This document shows, one piece after another, positions 48,718 through 55,075 of a stretch of 64,000 nt of DNA. How positions within the stretch are numbered: position 1 is the stretch's first letter; every line of letters starts with the position of its first letter. A model generated the notes under the pieces. That model was not told the origin of the DNA and made no database searches. It saw nothing but the letters and a program-made list of their open reading frames with translations. The DNA comes from Leptospira venezuelensis (GTDB lineage Bacteria > Spirochaetota > Leptospiria > Leptospirales > Leptospiraceae). The stretch covers positions 186,001 through 250,000 of the forward strand of contig NZ_NETS01000008.1 of assembly GCF_002150035.1 (NCBI RefSeq), read 5' to 3'. A program made the translations under genes and the position numbers.

Positions 48718-48993
48718 TATAAGGCACTCTCTCTTAGTTTTGGATTAGGAGACATAATAAAAAGAAATTTGTCGACCCTTTTTTTTCTTGCTCAGAAAAT
48801 CGGTGGGAAAAGGCCGGGGAACTACTAGATAAAACCCCCATTCAGGACTAAAAACAAGTATATTTTCCTAAAAAAGAAATCAGGTCTCTATATTCCTCAT
48901 TAACCCTGTAATCTTCCTGCGCCTTGTTCGAATTTCCTTTTAGTAAACCTACCTAGAGCGACCCCCGAGGCCTAATTTTTACGTAAATTGGGC
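48718..48993. other. intergenic region between the divergent fliY and arsR operons
   Basis: No convincing open frame in this stretch. It should hold the promoter for the minus-strand flagellar operon, but I could not identify a good -35/-10 pair or a sigma-28 site there. It is AT-rich with several T and A tracts and ends at the arsR promoter. Confidence 0.6.
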
Positions 48994-49022
48994 TTGACGA
49001 GCGATTGGAAGTCTCGTATTTT
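48994..49022 (+). promoter_or_regulatory. arsR promoter
   Basis: TTGACG (48994-48999), an optimal 17-base spacer, and TATTTT (49017-49022). It is one of the clearest sigma-70-type promoters in the window. The -10 runs into the operator palindrome, as expected for self-repression. Confidence 0.75.
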
Positions 49023-49060
49023 ACCAATTGGTAAATTAACTAGATGGTTAAATACGAGAC
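49011..49060. promoter_or_regulatory. nested palindromes: probable ArsR operator
   Basis: Inner site: TTTACCAATTGGTAAA (49020-49035), a perfect 16-bp dyad overlapping the -10 and expected start point. Outer arms: GTCTCGTATTTTACC (49011-49025) and GGTTAAATACGAGAC (49046-49060) are inverted with one mismatch in 15, and the right arm lies within the first codons of arsR. Binding of an ArsR dimer to the inner site would block transcription; the outer arms could add a second dimer or fold in RNA over the start codon. Confidence 0.65.
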
Positions 49061-49403
49061 ACAATCTGACCGATTAAGCAATACTTTCGCTGCCTTGGCG
49101 GACCCAACAAGGAGAGAGATCCTTCTGTATTTGGTCTCAGGAGAGGCGACAGTAAAGGAACTGGCAGAGCCTTTTAATATGAGCCTGCCTGGGATTTCTA
49201 AACACCTCAAGGTTTTAGAAAAGGCTGGGCTGATTGAAAGGGGAAGAGAGGCCCAATGGAGACCCTGTAAGATTCGGCCGGATGGATTAAAAGAAGCTTC
49301 CGGTTGGTTAGATCATTACCGCCATTTCTGGGAAGAAAGTTTGGATCGTCTCGATGCGTATTTACAACAACTCCAAGCTAAAGAAAAAGAGTCGGAAAAA
49401 TAG
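49044..49403 (+). CDS. ArsR-family transcriptional regulator
   Basis: A 119-residue winged-helix repressor: FAALADPTRREILLYLVSGE, then VKELAEPFNMSLPGISKHLK (recognition helix) and VLEKAGLIERGREAQWRPC. It lacks the CxC metal box of metal-sensing ArsR proteins, and belongs instead to the subgroup commonly found beside AHSA1/SRPBCC proteins, as here. A C-terminal helix (HYRHFWEESLDRLDAYLQQL) probably serves dimerisation. Its operator-promoter lies immediately upstream, so autoregulation is likely. Confidence 0.93.
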   Translation: MVKYETQSDRLSNTFAALADPTRREILLYLVSGEATVKELAEPFNMSLPGISKHLKVLEKAGLIERGREAQWRPCKIRPDGLKEASGWLDHYRHFWEESLDRLDAYLQQLQAKEKESEK

Positions 49404-49464
49404 ACGATCTTTCGGGAATTTGTCCCGGTGCTATATTAGAATTATATAAAAAGGTACATTCAGA

Positions 49465-51033
49465 ATGTCTGAAATTAAAACTGAAATCACTCCAAAAGCC
49501 ACGAAAAAAGAGTGGATAGGCTTAGCGGTAATCGCACTACCCTGCCTGCTATATGCGATGGATTTAACGGTTCTTTATCTTGCGGCTCCTCAATTGACTG
49601 CGGATCTAAACCCTACCCCTTCTCAACAATTATGGATCATGGATATCTATGGATTCTTAGTCGCTGGATTTCTTGTGATCATGGGAAATCTGGGAGATAG
49701 GATTGGGCGCCGTAAACTTCTTCTCTATGGAGCGGCAGCGTTCGGAGTGGCATCCGTTCTTGCTGCATTCTCTCCTAGTTCAGAAATTTTGATCTTAACT
49801 CGCGCGATCTTAGGGATCACAGCAGCAACCTTGGCTCCTTCTACCTTATCATTAATTCGTAATATGTTTTTGGATCCGGAAGAACGGACTTTTGCGATAG
49901 GCATCTGGGGGATGAGCTTTTCTTTAGGAGGAGCAATCGGTCCTCTCGTGGGCGGTGTCTTATTGGAATATTTCTGGTGGGGTTCTGTTTTTTTGATGAG
50001 CGTTCCAATTATGATCGTTCTCCTAATTGTCGGACCTAAACTTCTTCCTGAATTCAAAGACCCTAATGCTGGCAAGATGGACCTGCCTAGTGCAGTTCTA
50101 TCCTTAGTATCTGTTCTTTCCATCATCTATGGATTGAAACAGATAGCGGAGAACGGCTGGGGACTCGTTTCTATTCTCACGATACTTGCTGGACTTTTCG
50201 TCGGAGCCATCTTTATCAAAAGGCAAACCACTCTGGCTGATCCAATGATAGATCTTCAGTTATTCAAACTTCCTGCTTTCAGTGCGGCAGTTATTGGGAA
50301 TACAATGACCATCTTTGTAGGATTAGGGGCCTTTCTATTTATTTCTCAATATTTACAATTGGTTTTAGGTCTTTCTCCTCTGGAGGCAGGGCTTTGGACT
50401 TTGCCTGGAGCAGCGGGTAATGTGATCGGTTCTCTTACAATTCCTATTATAGCTCGTAGCATGCGACCATTATACGCGATGTTAGGCGGTTTGATCTTAC
50501 TTGCAATCGGCATGCTCCTTTATGCTCTGATCAATACTGAGAACGGAATATGGATGATAATATCAGGATCTATAATCATGTCCTTCGGGATTTGCACAGT
50601 TGTGATCTTAGGAACAGATATCATTGTAGGTTCTGCGCCGCCGGAAAGAGCTGGAGCCGCAGCTTCTATTTCTGAGACGGCAGCTGAGTTCGGTGGAGTT
50701 TTAGGAATTGCTGTACTCGGAAGTATAGGTGTAGCGATCTTCAAATCCAGGATCAATTCAATTAATCTTCCTGGGCTTACTCCTGAACAATTGGAAAGTT
50801 CTCATAATACTTTAGCTTCTGCAGTAGCGTTAGCAAAAGAACTCCCGGAACCAAGTAGACAAATACTCCTCAGCACCGCCCAAGGAGCATTCACCGACTC
50901 ATTACATTTTATTTCTTTTTTGAATGTAGGGATCTCGGTTGCATTGGCATTTGCGATCTTCTTCATCTTAAAGGATAGAAAAGCGCGGGAAACGACTGTA
51001 GAAACAGCAGAATTAGAAAAAGCAGCAAGATAA
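49465..51033 (+). CDS. MFS transporter, DHA2 (14-span drug:H+ antiporter) family
   Basis: A 522-residue efflux-type permease. Span 1 is ALPCLLYAMDLTVLYLAAPQ. Motif A is GNLGDRIGRRKLLLYGAAAF, and motif C, diagnostic of antiporters, is GIWGMSFSLGGAIGPLVGGV. About 14 spans are predicted in total, typical of QacA/EmrB-like pumps. It is the second gene of the arsR cassette, 61 bp behind the regulator. Likely exports toxic organic compounds; the specific substrate is not visible. Confidence 0.92.
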   Translation: MSEIKTEITPKATKKEWIGLAVIALPCLLYAMDLTVLYLAAPQLTADLNPTPSQQLWIMDIYGFLVAGFLVIMGNLGDRIGRRKLLLYGAAAFGVASVLAAFSPSSEILILTRAILGITAATLAPSTLSLIRNMFLDPEERTFAIGIWGMSFSLGGAIGPLVGGVLLEYFWWGSVFLMSVPIMIVLLIVGPKLLPEFKDPNAGKMDLPSAVLSLVSVLSIIYGLKQIAENGWGLVSILTILAGLFVGAIFIKRQTTLADPMIDLQLFKLPAFSAAVIGNTMTIFVGLGAFLFISQYLQLVLGLSPLEAGLWTLPGAAGNVIGSLTIPIIARSMRPLYAMLGGLILLAIGMLLYALINTENGIWMIISGSIIMSFGICTVVILGTDIIVGSAPPERAGAAASISETAAEFGGVLGIAVLGSIGVAIFKSRINSINLPGLTPEQLESSHNTLASAVALAKELPEPSRQILLSTAQGAFTDSLHFISFLNVGISVALAFAIFFILKDRKARETTVETAELEKAAR

Positions 51034-51054
51034 TATTTATATAAGGAAAATAGA

Positions 51055-51510
51055 ATGAAGGCAGAAGTTTCAGTCGTTGGAAAAGAAATCATAGGGGTTA
51101 AAACTTTTGATGCCCCAAGAGAATTAGTTTGGAGTGCTTGGACAGACCCAAAACAAGTAGCGATCTGGTGGGGACCAAACGGTTTTACGAATACCATTCA
51201 TGAAATGAGCGTGAAGCCAGGAGGAGTCTGGAGATTCACAATGCACGGTCCAGATGGAATTGACTACCCGAACCGTGTCGAATTCATAGAAGTAGTCCAA
51301 CCTGAAAAACTAGTCTACGATCATGGGGATGATTCAAATCCAAAACAATTCCATGTGACTGTATTTTTCGAAGAAGAAGGTTCCAAAACCAAACTTACCA
51401 TGAGATCCAGATTCGCGAGCGAAGAAAATATCAAAAAAGTCGCAGATTACGCGTTGGAAGGACTTAGACAAACTCTAGGCCGCCTAGAAAATTTCTTGGG
51501 AAAGAATTAA
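51055..51510 (+). CDS. AHSA1/SRPBCC-domain protein 1
   Basis: A 151-residue START-like fold protein of the 'activator of Hsp90 ATPase homologue 1-like' group: TFDAPRELVWSAWTDPKQVA, WWGPNGFTNTIHEMSVKPGG and a final helix LEGLRQTLGRLENFLGK. The hydrophobic cavity of these proteins usually binds small lipophilic molecules. It lies 21 bp behind the pump. Similar to the following gene, so a local duplication. Confidence 0.9.
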   Translation: MKAEVSVVGKEIIGVKTFDAPRELVWSAWTDPKQVAIWWGPNGFTNTIHEMSVKPGGVWRFTMHGPDGIDYPNRVEFIEVVQPEKLVYDHGDDSNPKQFHVTVFFEEEGSKTKLTMRSRFASEENIKKVADYALEGLRQTLGRLENFLGKN

Positions 51511-51577
51511 AATAATTCGGAACGATTCCAAAGTATTATCAAATATAATAATTTTTTAAAAAGCGGAGAAGAAGTTT

Positions 51578-52048
51578 GTGAACGAAATCAAACAACCTGA
51601 ATTTAAAGAGATGGTATTAACTAGGACTCTCAATGCGCCAAGAGATCGGGTTTGGAAGGCTTGGACAGACCCTAATATGGTATCTCAATGGTGGGGCCCT
51701 CATGGATTTACTGCTCCTCTCTGCCAATTAGATCTTCGTCCTGGTGGTGAGATACTCATCCATATGAAAGATCCGGAAGGTGGGATCAATCCGATGAATG
51801 GTACGTATAAGGAGATCATTACTCTAGAAAAGATTGTATTCTCCTCTTATATCGCATTCGAGATGGATGGGAAAAAGCCAGCAGCTGAAATCCAGATCAC
51901 TATTCTTTTTGCAGACAAAGGTTCTCAAACCGAACTCCAAGTTCGTGCACTTCCTATCAAGGTGGATCCAGAACTCTATCCTGCAGTGGAAGGAATGGAA
52001 GAAGGTTGGAACCAAACCCTCGATAAACTCACAGCAATTTTCGCTTAA
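51578..52048 (+). CDS. AHSA1/SRPBCC-domain protein 2
   Basis: A 156-residue paralogue of the previous protein, started at GTG with GGAG upstream: TLNAPRDRVWKAWTDPNMVS, WWGPHGFTAPLCQLDLRPGG and GMEEGWNQTLDKLTAIFA. It shares the family's N-terminal NAPRDxVWxAWTDP block. Possible roles are binding or modification of the substrate sensed by the ArsR protein. The gene is the last convincing member of the cassette. Confidence 0.9.
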   Translation: MNEIKQPEFKEMVLTRTLNAPRDRVWKAWTDPNMVSQWWGPHGFTAPLCQLDLRPGGEILIHMKDPEGGINPMNGTYKEIITLEKIVFSSYIAFEMDGKKPAAEIQITILFADKGSQTELQVRALPIKVDPELYPAVEGMEEGWNQTLDKLTAIFA

Positions 52049-52176
52049 TTACCCTGGATGGGAAAAAACAAAATAAATATTAAGGAAACAGAATATGAAA
52101 GTAAATCCGTTGCAGATACTAAGTTTTTGGATCATCATTTTTCCTTTCCAAAAAAGGAAAAGAGCCGGAGCTTAAT

Positions 52177-52395
52177 ATGGACTCAAAAGTGGGAGGCTAC
52201 TCCCACTATTTTCATAAACCTTCTGAGAACAAAGAAATCCGCAGCAAAATAATAGAGAGTGATGTTTTTCGTAAGAAAAAAATCTTTTTCACAGCTCTAT
52301 TTTCCGTTCCGGAAAAAAAACAAGAGATAAGCGGATTTTGGGAAGAAGCCTTGGAAAGATTAGCGGAACTTCTCCGTAGGATACAAGGATCTTGA
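52177..52395 (+). CDS. short uncertain ORF, possible gene remnant
   Basis: A 72-residue frame with GGAG six bases before ATG, ending in a leucine-rich helix ISGFWEEALERLAELLRRIQ. That helix resembles the tail of the nearby ArsR protein (HFWEESLDRLDAYLQQL). A separate 26-codon ORF (ATG 52095, with AAGGAA upstream) precedes it in another frame. The mixture suggests a small real gene or a frameshifted remnant; neither can be settled by eye. Confidence 0.35.
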   Translation: MDSKVGGYSHYFHKPSENKEIRSKIIESDVFRKKKIFFTALFSVPEKKQEISGFWEEALERLAELLRRIQGS

Positions 52396-52566
52396 TGACT
52401 GTGCATTATTAAAATTTGGGAGATTTTTTCAGTAATCTGACCGGAGGGAGATCATAGGACGGTAGGAGTTTTTTACGATCTCTCTGATATTTTTGAAAGT
52501 AGGTGCCGGAAGATTCTCATTTGATCAAAAAATCTTTGGAAGTAAATCCGAGTAGATTAAATTCTA

Positions 52567-52595
52567 TCCCTAAGAGCTGTTTTTACTCTTAGGGA
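52567..52595 (+). promoter_or_regulatory. ilvA leader hairpin covering the ribosome-binding site
   Basis: TCCCTAAGAG (52567-52576) and CTCTTAGGGA (52586-52595) form a perfect 10-bp stem with a 9-base loop. The 3' arm contains AGGGA, the only Shine-Dalgarno candidate for the GTG start at 52604 (8-base spacing), so the folded form would hide it. Translation control is inferred. Confidence 0.6.
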
Positions 52596-52603
52596 ATTCT
52601 TTA

Positions 52604-54118
52604 GTGATAGATTATATCCGCAAAATTTTAGATGCGAGAGTGTACGACGTCGCAGTCCATACTCCCTTGGACTCAATGATCCGAATGAGCCAAAGATTAA
52701 ATTCTTCGGTTCTATTAAAAAGGGAGGACTTACAACCAATCTTCTCCTTTAAGATCCGGGGAGCATATAATCTAATTTCCAGACTTTCCTCAGAAGAAAA
52801 AAGATCCGGAGTGATCTGTGCATCGGCAGGAAATCATGCACAAGGAGTTGCACTCTCTGCCCAAAAATTAGGGATCAAGGCAATCATCGTAATGCCTATC
52901 ACTACCCCATCCATCAAAATAGAAGCAGTCCAATATTTCGGTGCAGAGATCGTTCTACATGGAGATACTTTTGATGAAGCATACTCCCACGCTAGAAAAT
53001 TAGAAAAGGAGAAGGGACTAAAATTTATTCATCCTTATGACGATCCGGAAGTGATTGCAGGACAAGGCACAGTTGGTTTAGAAATATTACAGCAGTATCC
53101 TAATCCTATCGAAGCCGTTTTTATTCCAATCGGCGGAGGTGGTTTGGCCGCAGGTGTTGCTTCTTATATTAAATTTTTAAGACCTGAGATCAAAGTAATA
53201 GGAGTAGAACCTTCCGACGCAGCCTCCATGAAAGAAGCAATCTCCGCTGGCAAAAGAGTAATCTTAGAAAGAGTTGGGCTATTTGCAGACGGGGTTGCAG
53301 TCAGACAGGCAGGTGAAGAAACATTCAAGATTTGTAAAGAACTCTTGGACAACGTTTTAGTAGCTAACACAGACGAGATCTGTGCTGCCGTTAAAGATAT
53401 ATTCGAAGACATGAGGGTTATTGCGGAACCAGCAGGCGCGTTATCTCTCGCAGGTTTAAAATCTTACGCAAATCAAAACCCAAATCGAAAAGGTGCACTT
53501 ATCGCTATCAATAGTGGCGCCAATATGAATTTTGATAGGCTCAGACATGTGGCAGAAAGAGCTGAGATCGGAGAATCCAGGGAAATTCTACTCGGAGTTA
53601 CCATTCCGGAAAAACCAGGAAGTTATCTAAAATTTGTCCAGACCTTGGGAAATAAGATCATCACTGAATTCAATTATAGATATGCCACAGATAAACAGGC
53701 GCATGTGTTCGTCGGTTTAAAACTGAAAGTTTCTTCTGAAAAAGAAAAGGTAATTTCCGAATTAGAATCATTAGGTTATGAGGTATTGGACATTAGCACG
53801 AATGAAACCGCGAAGATCCATATAAGATACATGGTAGGAGGAAGAGTCTCGGAACTAAAAGACGAGATCATTCTAAGATGTGAATTCCCGGAACGTCCGG
53901 GTGCATTATTAAAATTTTTAGAGTCTGTCGGAACTAATTGGAATATTACATTATTCCACTATAGAAATCATGGAGCTGACTATGGGCGGGTATTAGTGGG
54001 ATTTCAAGTTCCTTACTCCGATAGAGAAGGTTTTAGGGAGAGACTCAAAAGCCTAGGTTATCCTTACGAAGAAGAAACAGATAATCCTGCTTATAAAATG
54101 TTTTTACACAGTGTTTGA
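52604..54118 (+). CDS. ilvA: threonine ammonia-lyase (biosynthetic, two ACT domains)
   Basis: A 504-residue PLP enzyme that deaminates threonine to 2-oxobutyrate, the first committed step of isoleucine synthesis from threonine. The start is GTG (MIDYIRKILDARVYDVAVHT). The PLP lysine is K50 in SFKIRGAYN. The phosphate-binding glycine loop is IGGGGLAAG, and ASAGNHAQGVALSAQKLG is the typical substrate loop. Two C-terminal ACT-like regions (EILLGVTIPEKPGSYLKFVQ and EIILRCEFPERPGALLKFLE) indicate allosteric control by isoleucine or valine. Length matches the long biosynthetic form. Confidence 0.95.
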   Translation: MIDYIRKILDARVYDVAVHTPLDSMIRMSQRLNSSVLLKREDLQPIFSFKIRGAYNLISRLSSEEKRSGVICASAGNHAQGVALSAQKLGIKAIIVMPITTPSIKIEAVQYFGAEIVLHGDTFDEAYSHARKLEKEKGLKFIHPYDDPEVIAGQGTVGLEILQQYPNPIEAVFIPIGGGGLAAGVASYIKFLRPEIKVIGVEPSDAASMKEAISAGKRVILERVGLFADGVAVRQAGEETFKICKELLDNVLVANTDEICAAVKDIFEDMRVIAEPAGALSLAGLKSYANQNPNRKGALIAINSGANMNFDRLRHVAERAEIGESREILLGVTIPEKPGSYLKFVQTLGNKIITEFNYRYATDKQAHVFVGLKLKVSSEKEKVISELESLGYEVLDISTNETAKIHIRYMVGGRVSELKDEIILRCEFPERPGALLKFLESVGTNWNITLFHYRNHGADYGRVLVGFQVPYSDREGFRERLKSLGYPYEEETDNPAYKMFLHSV

Positions 54119-54151
54119 TTAAAATTGGTATTAGGGACCGTTGCTAAATTC

Positions 54152-54712
54152 TCAGGTATCTACTCTAAAATAGGCTTTCTTCACCATTTTTTGCACATCA
54201 TATCTTCGGCCGGGATCTTCTCCCAGGCAAAAGAACATGATACCGTACATTACATTTTCCTTAAACAGAGTGATGTGCAGAATATGAAGATTACTTCCCT
54301 TATCCTTATAATAAACTCGGAAAGCTGGACGACTTGCTACTTCCAATTCCCCGAATTCAATAATTCTGCCATTTCCTTTTTTAATAGAATCTATGATCCC
54401 TATCTGGAAGTCTTGATTGAATGCACCGTGATCTATACTTTCAGTTAATTCTTTTCGTGTGATGAGTACACTTGCGGATTCATTATAATCTTTTGCTGCA
54501 AAAATCCCTCCTGCAAAAGGTTCCATTGGAAACCAATCGAAAGGAATGGTAAGATTGAGAGGAGAATTCGGCTCCTTCTTCTTTTCCGGAGAGAGGGAGA
54601 CAAATGCAGAGAATATCAGAAAAACAAAAAGGATCCGATGTAAATATTTTAAGATCACCCTTTTGTCTCTCTCCATGATGCCTTTTATTAATTTCGGTTT
54701 CGAAAAGAGCAT
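54152..54712 (-). CDS. secreted hypothetical protein
   Basis: Up to 186 residues; ATG 54676 (MERDKRVILKYLHR) is an equally good start and leads straight into a hydrophobic segment (ILFVFLIFSAFVSLSPEKKK), a signal peptide or anchor. The mature part (TIPFDWFPMEPFAGGIFAAK ... GIMFFCLGEDPGRRYDVQKM) resembles small alpha/beta proteins of the PsbP/DUF1795 sort, which bind membrane or lipoprotein partners, but only weakly. Convergent with ilvA. Confidence 0.6.
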   Translation of the reverse strand: MLFSKPKLIKGIMERDKRVILKYLHRILFVFLIFSAFVSLSPEKKKEPNSPLNLTIPFDWFPMEPFAGGIFAAKDYNESASVLITRKELTESIDHGAFNQDFQIGIIDSIKKGNGRIIEFGELEVASRPAFRVYYKDKGSNLHILHITLFKENVMYGIMFFCLGEDPGRRYDVQKMVKKAYFRVDT

Positions 54713-54744
54713 ATTTTAGTTTGAAAGAGGGTTTTGAGACTGAA

Positions 54745-55074
54745 TCAAGGAATTCCTAGATCCCCAGGTTCCCCCTGAGCATATAATCTGAGAGAATCGA
54801 AGCTGTAAATGCCTGTATTATGATAATCTCCCCAAACCAGATTGATAGCGTATCTTCCTACTTTGGAAAAAGACAATAATTTGGCGTCTTTGATCCCGCC
54901 TGTAGTTGCTCCTACTTTTCCCCCGTGGCCACCTTTGCAAACAACGCAAGGGCATCTTTTCCTGAGTTCTAATAGAGGAAATTCGGAGATAACTCCGTCT
55001 TTCCATTCTATTTTTAGAATATTCTCATCGAATTCTATGTTTTCTGGGGTAGTCGCTTTTAAACTAAGACTCAT
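54745..55074 (-). CDS. DUF971-domain protein
   Basis: A 109-residue protein matching DUF971 (GBBH-like N-terminal): LKIEWKDGVISEFPLLELRK, the CPCVVCKGGH cysteine cluster and VGRYAINLVWGDYHNTGIYS. The invariant HxTGIYSF motif appears as HNTGIYSF. The family is linked in other bacteria to iron-sulfur or Mrp-type neighbours and gamma-butyrobetaine hydroxylase N-termini. The three cysteines could bind metal. It begins one base after the transporter-decarboxylase gene, so it is co-transcribed. Confidence 0.88.
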   Translation of the reverse strand: MSLSLKATTPENIEFDENILKIEWKDGVISEFPLLELRKRCPCVVCKGGHGGKVGATTGGIKDAKLLSFSKVGRYAINLVWGDYHNTGIYSFDSLRLYAQGEPGDLGIP

Positions 55075-55075
55075 A

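Noticed and set aside
49044..52048. Arsenic resistance operon
   Set aside because: The ArsR protein lacks a metal-binding CxC box and the partners are a DHA2 pump and SRPBCC proteins, not arsenite transport or arsenate reductase genes.
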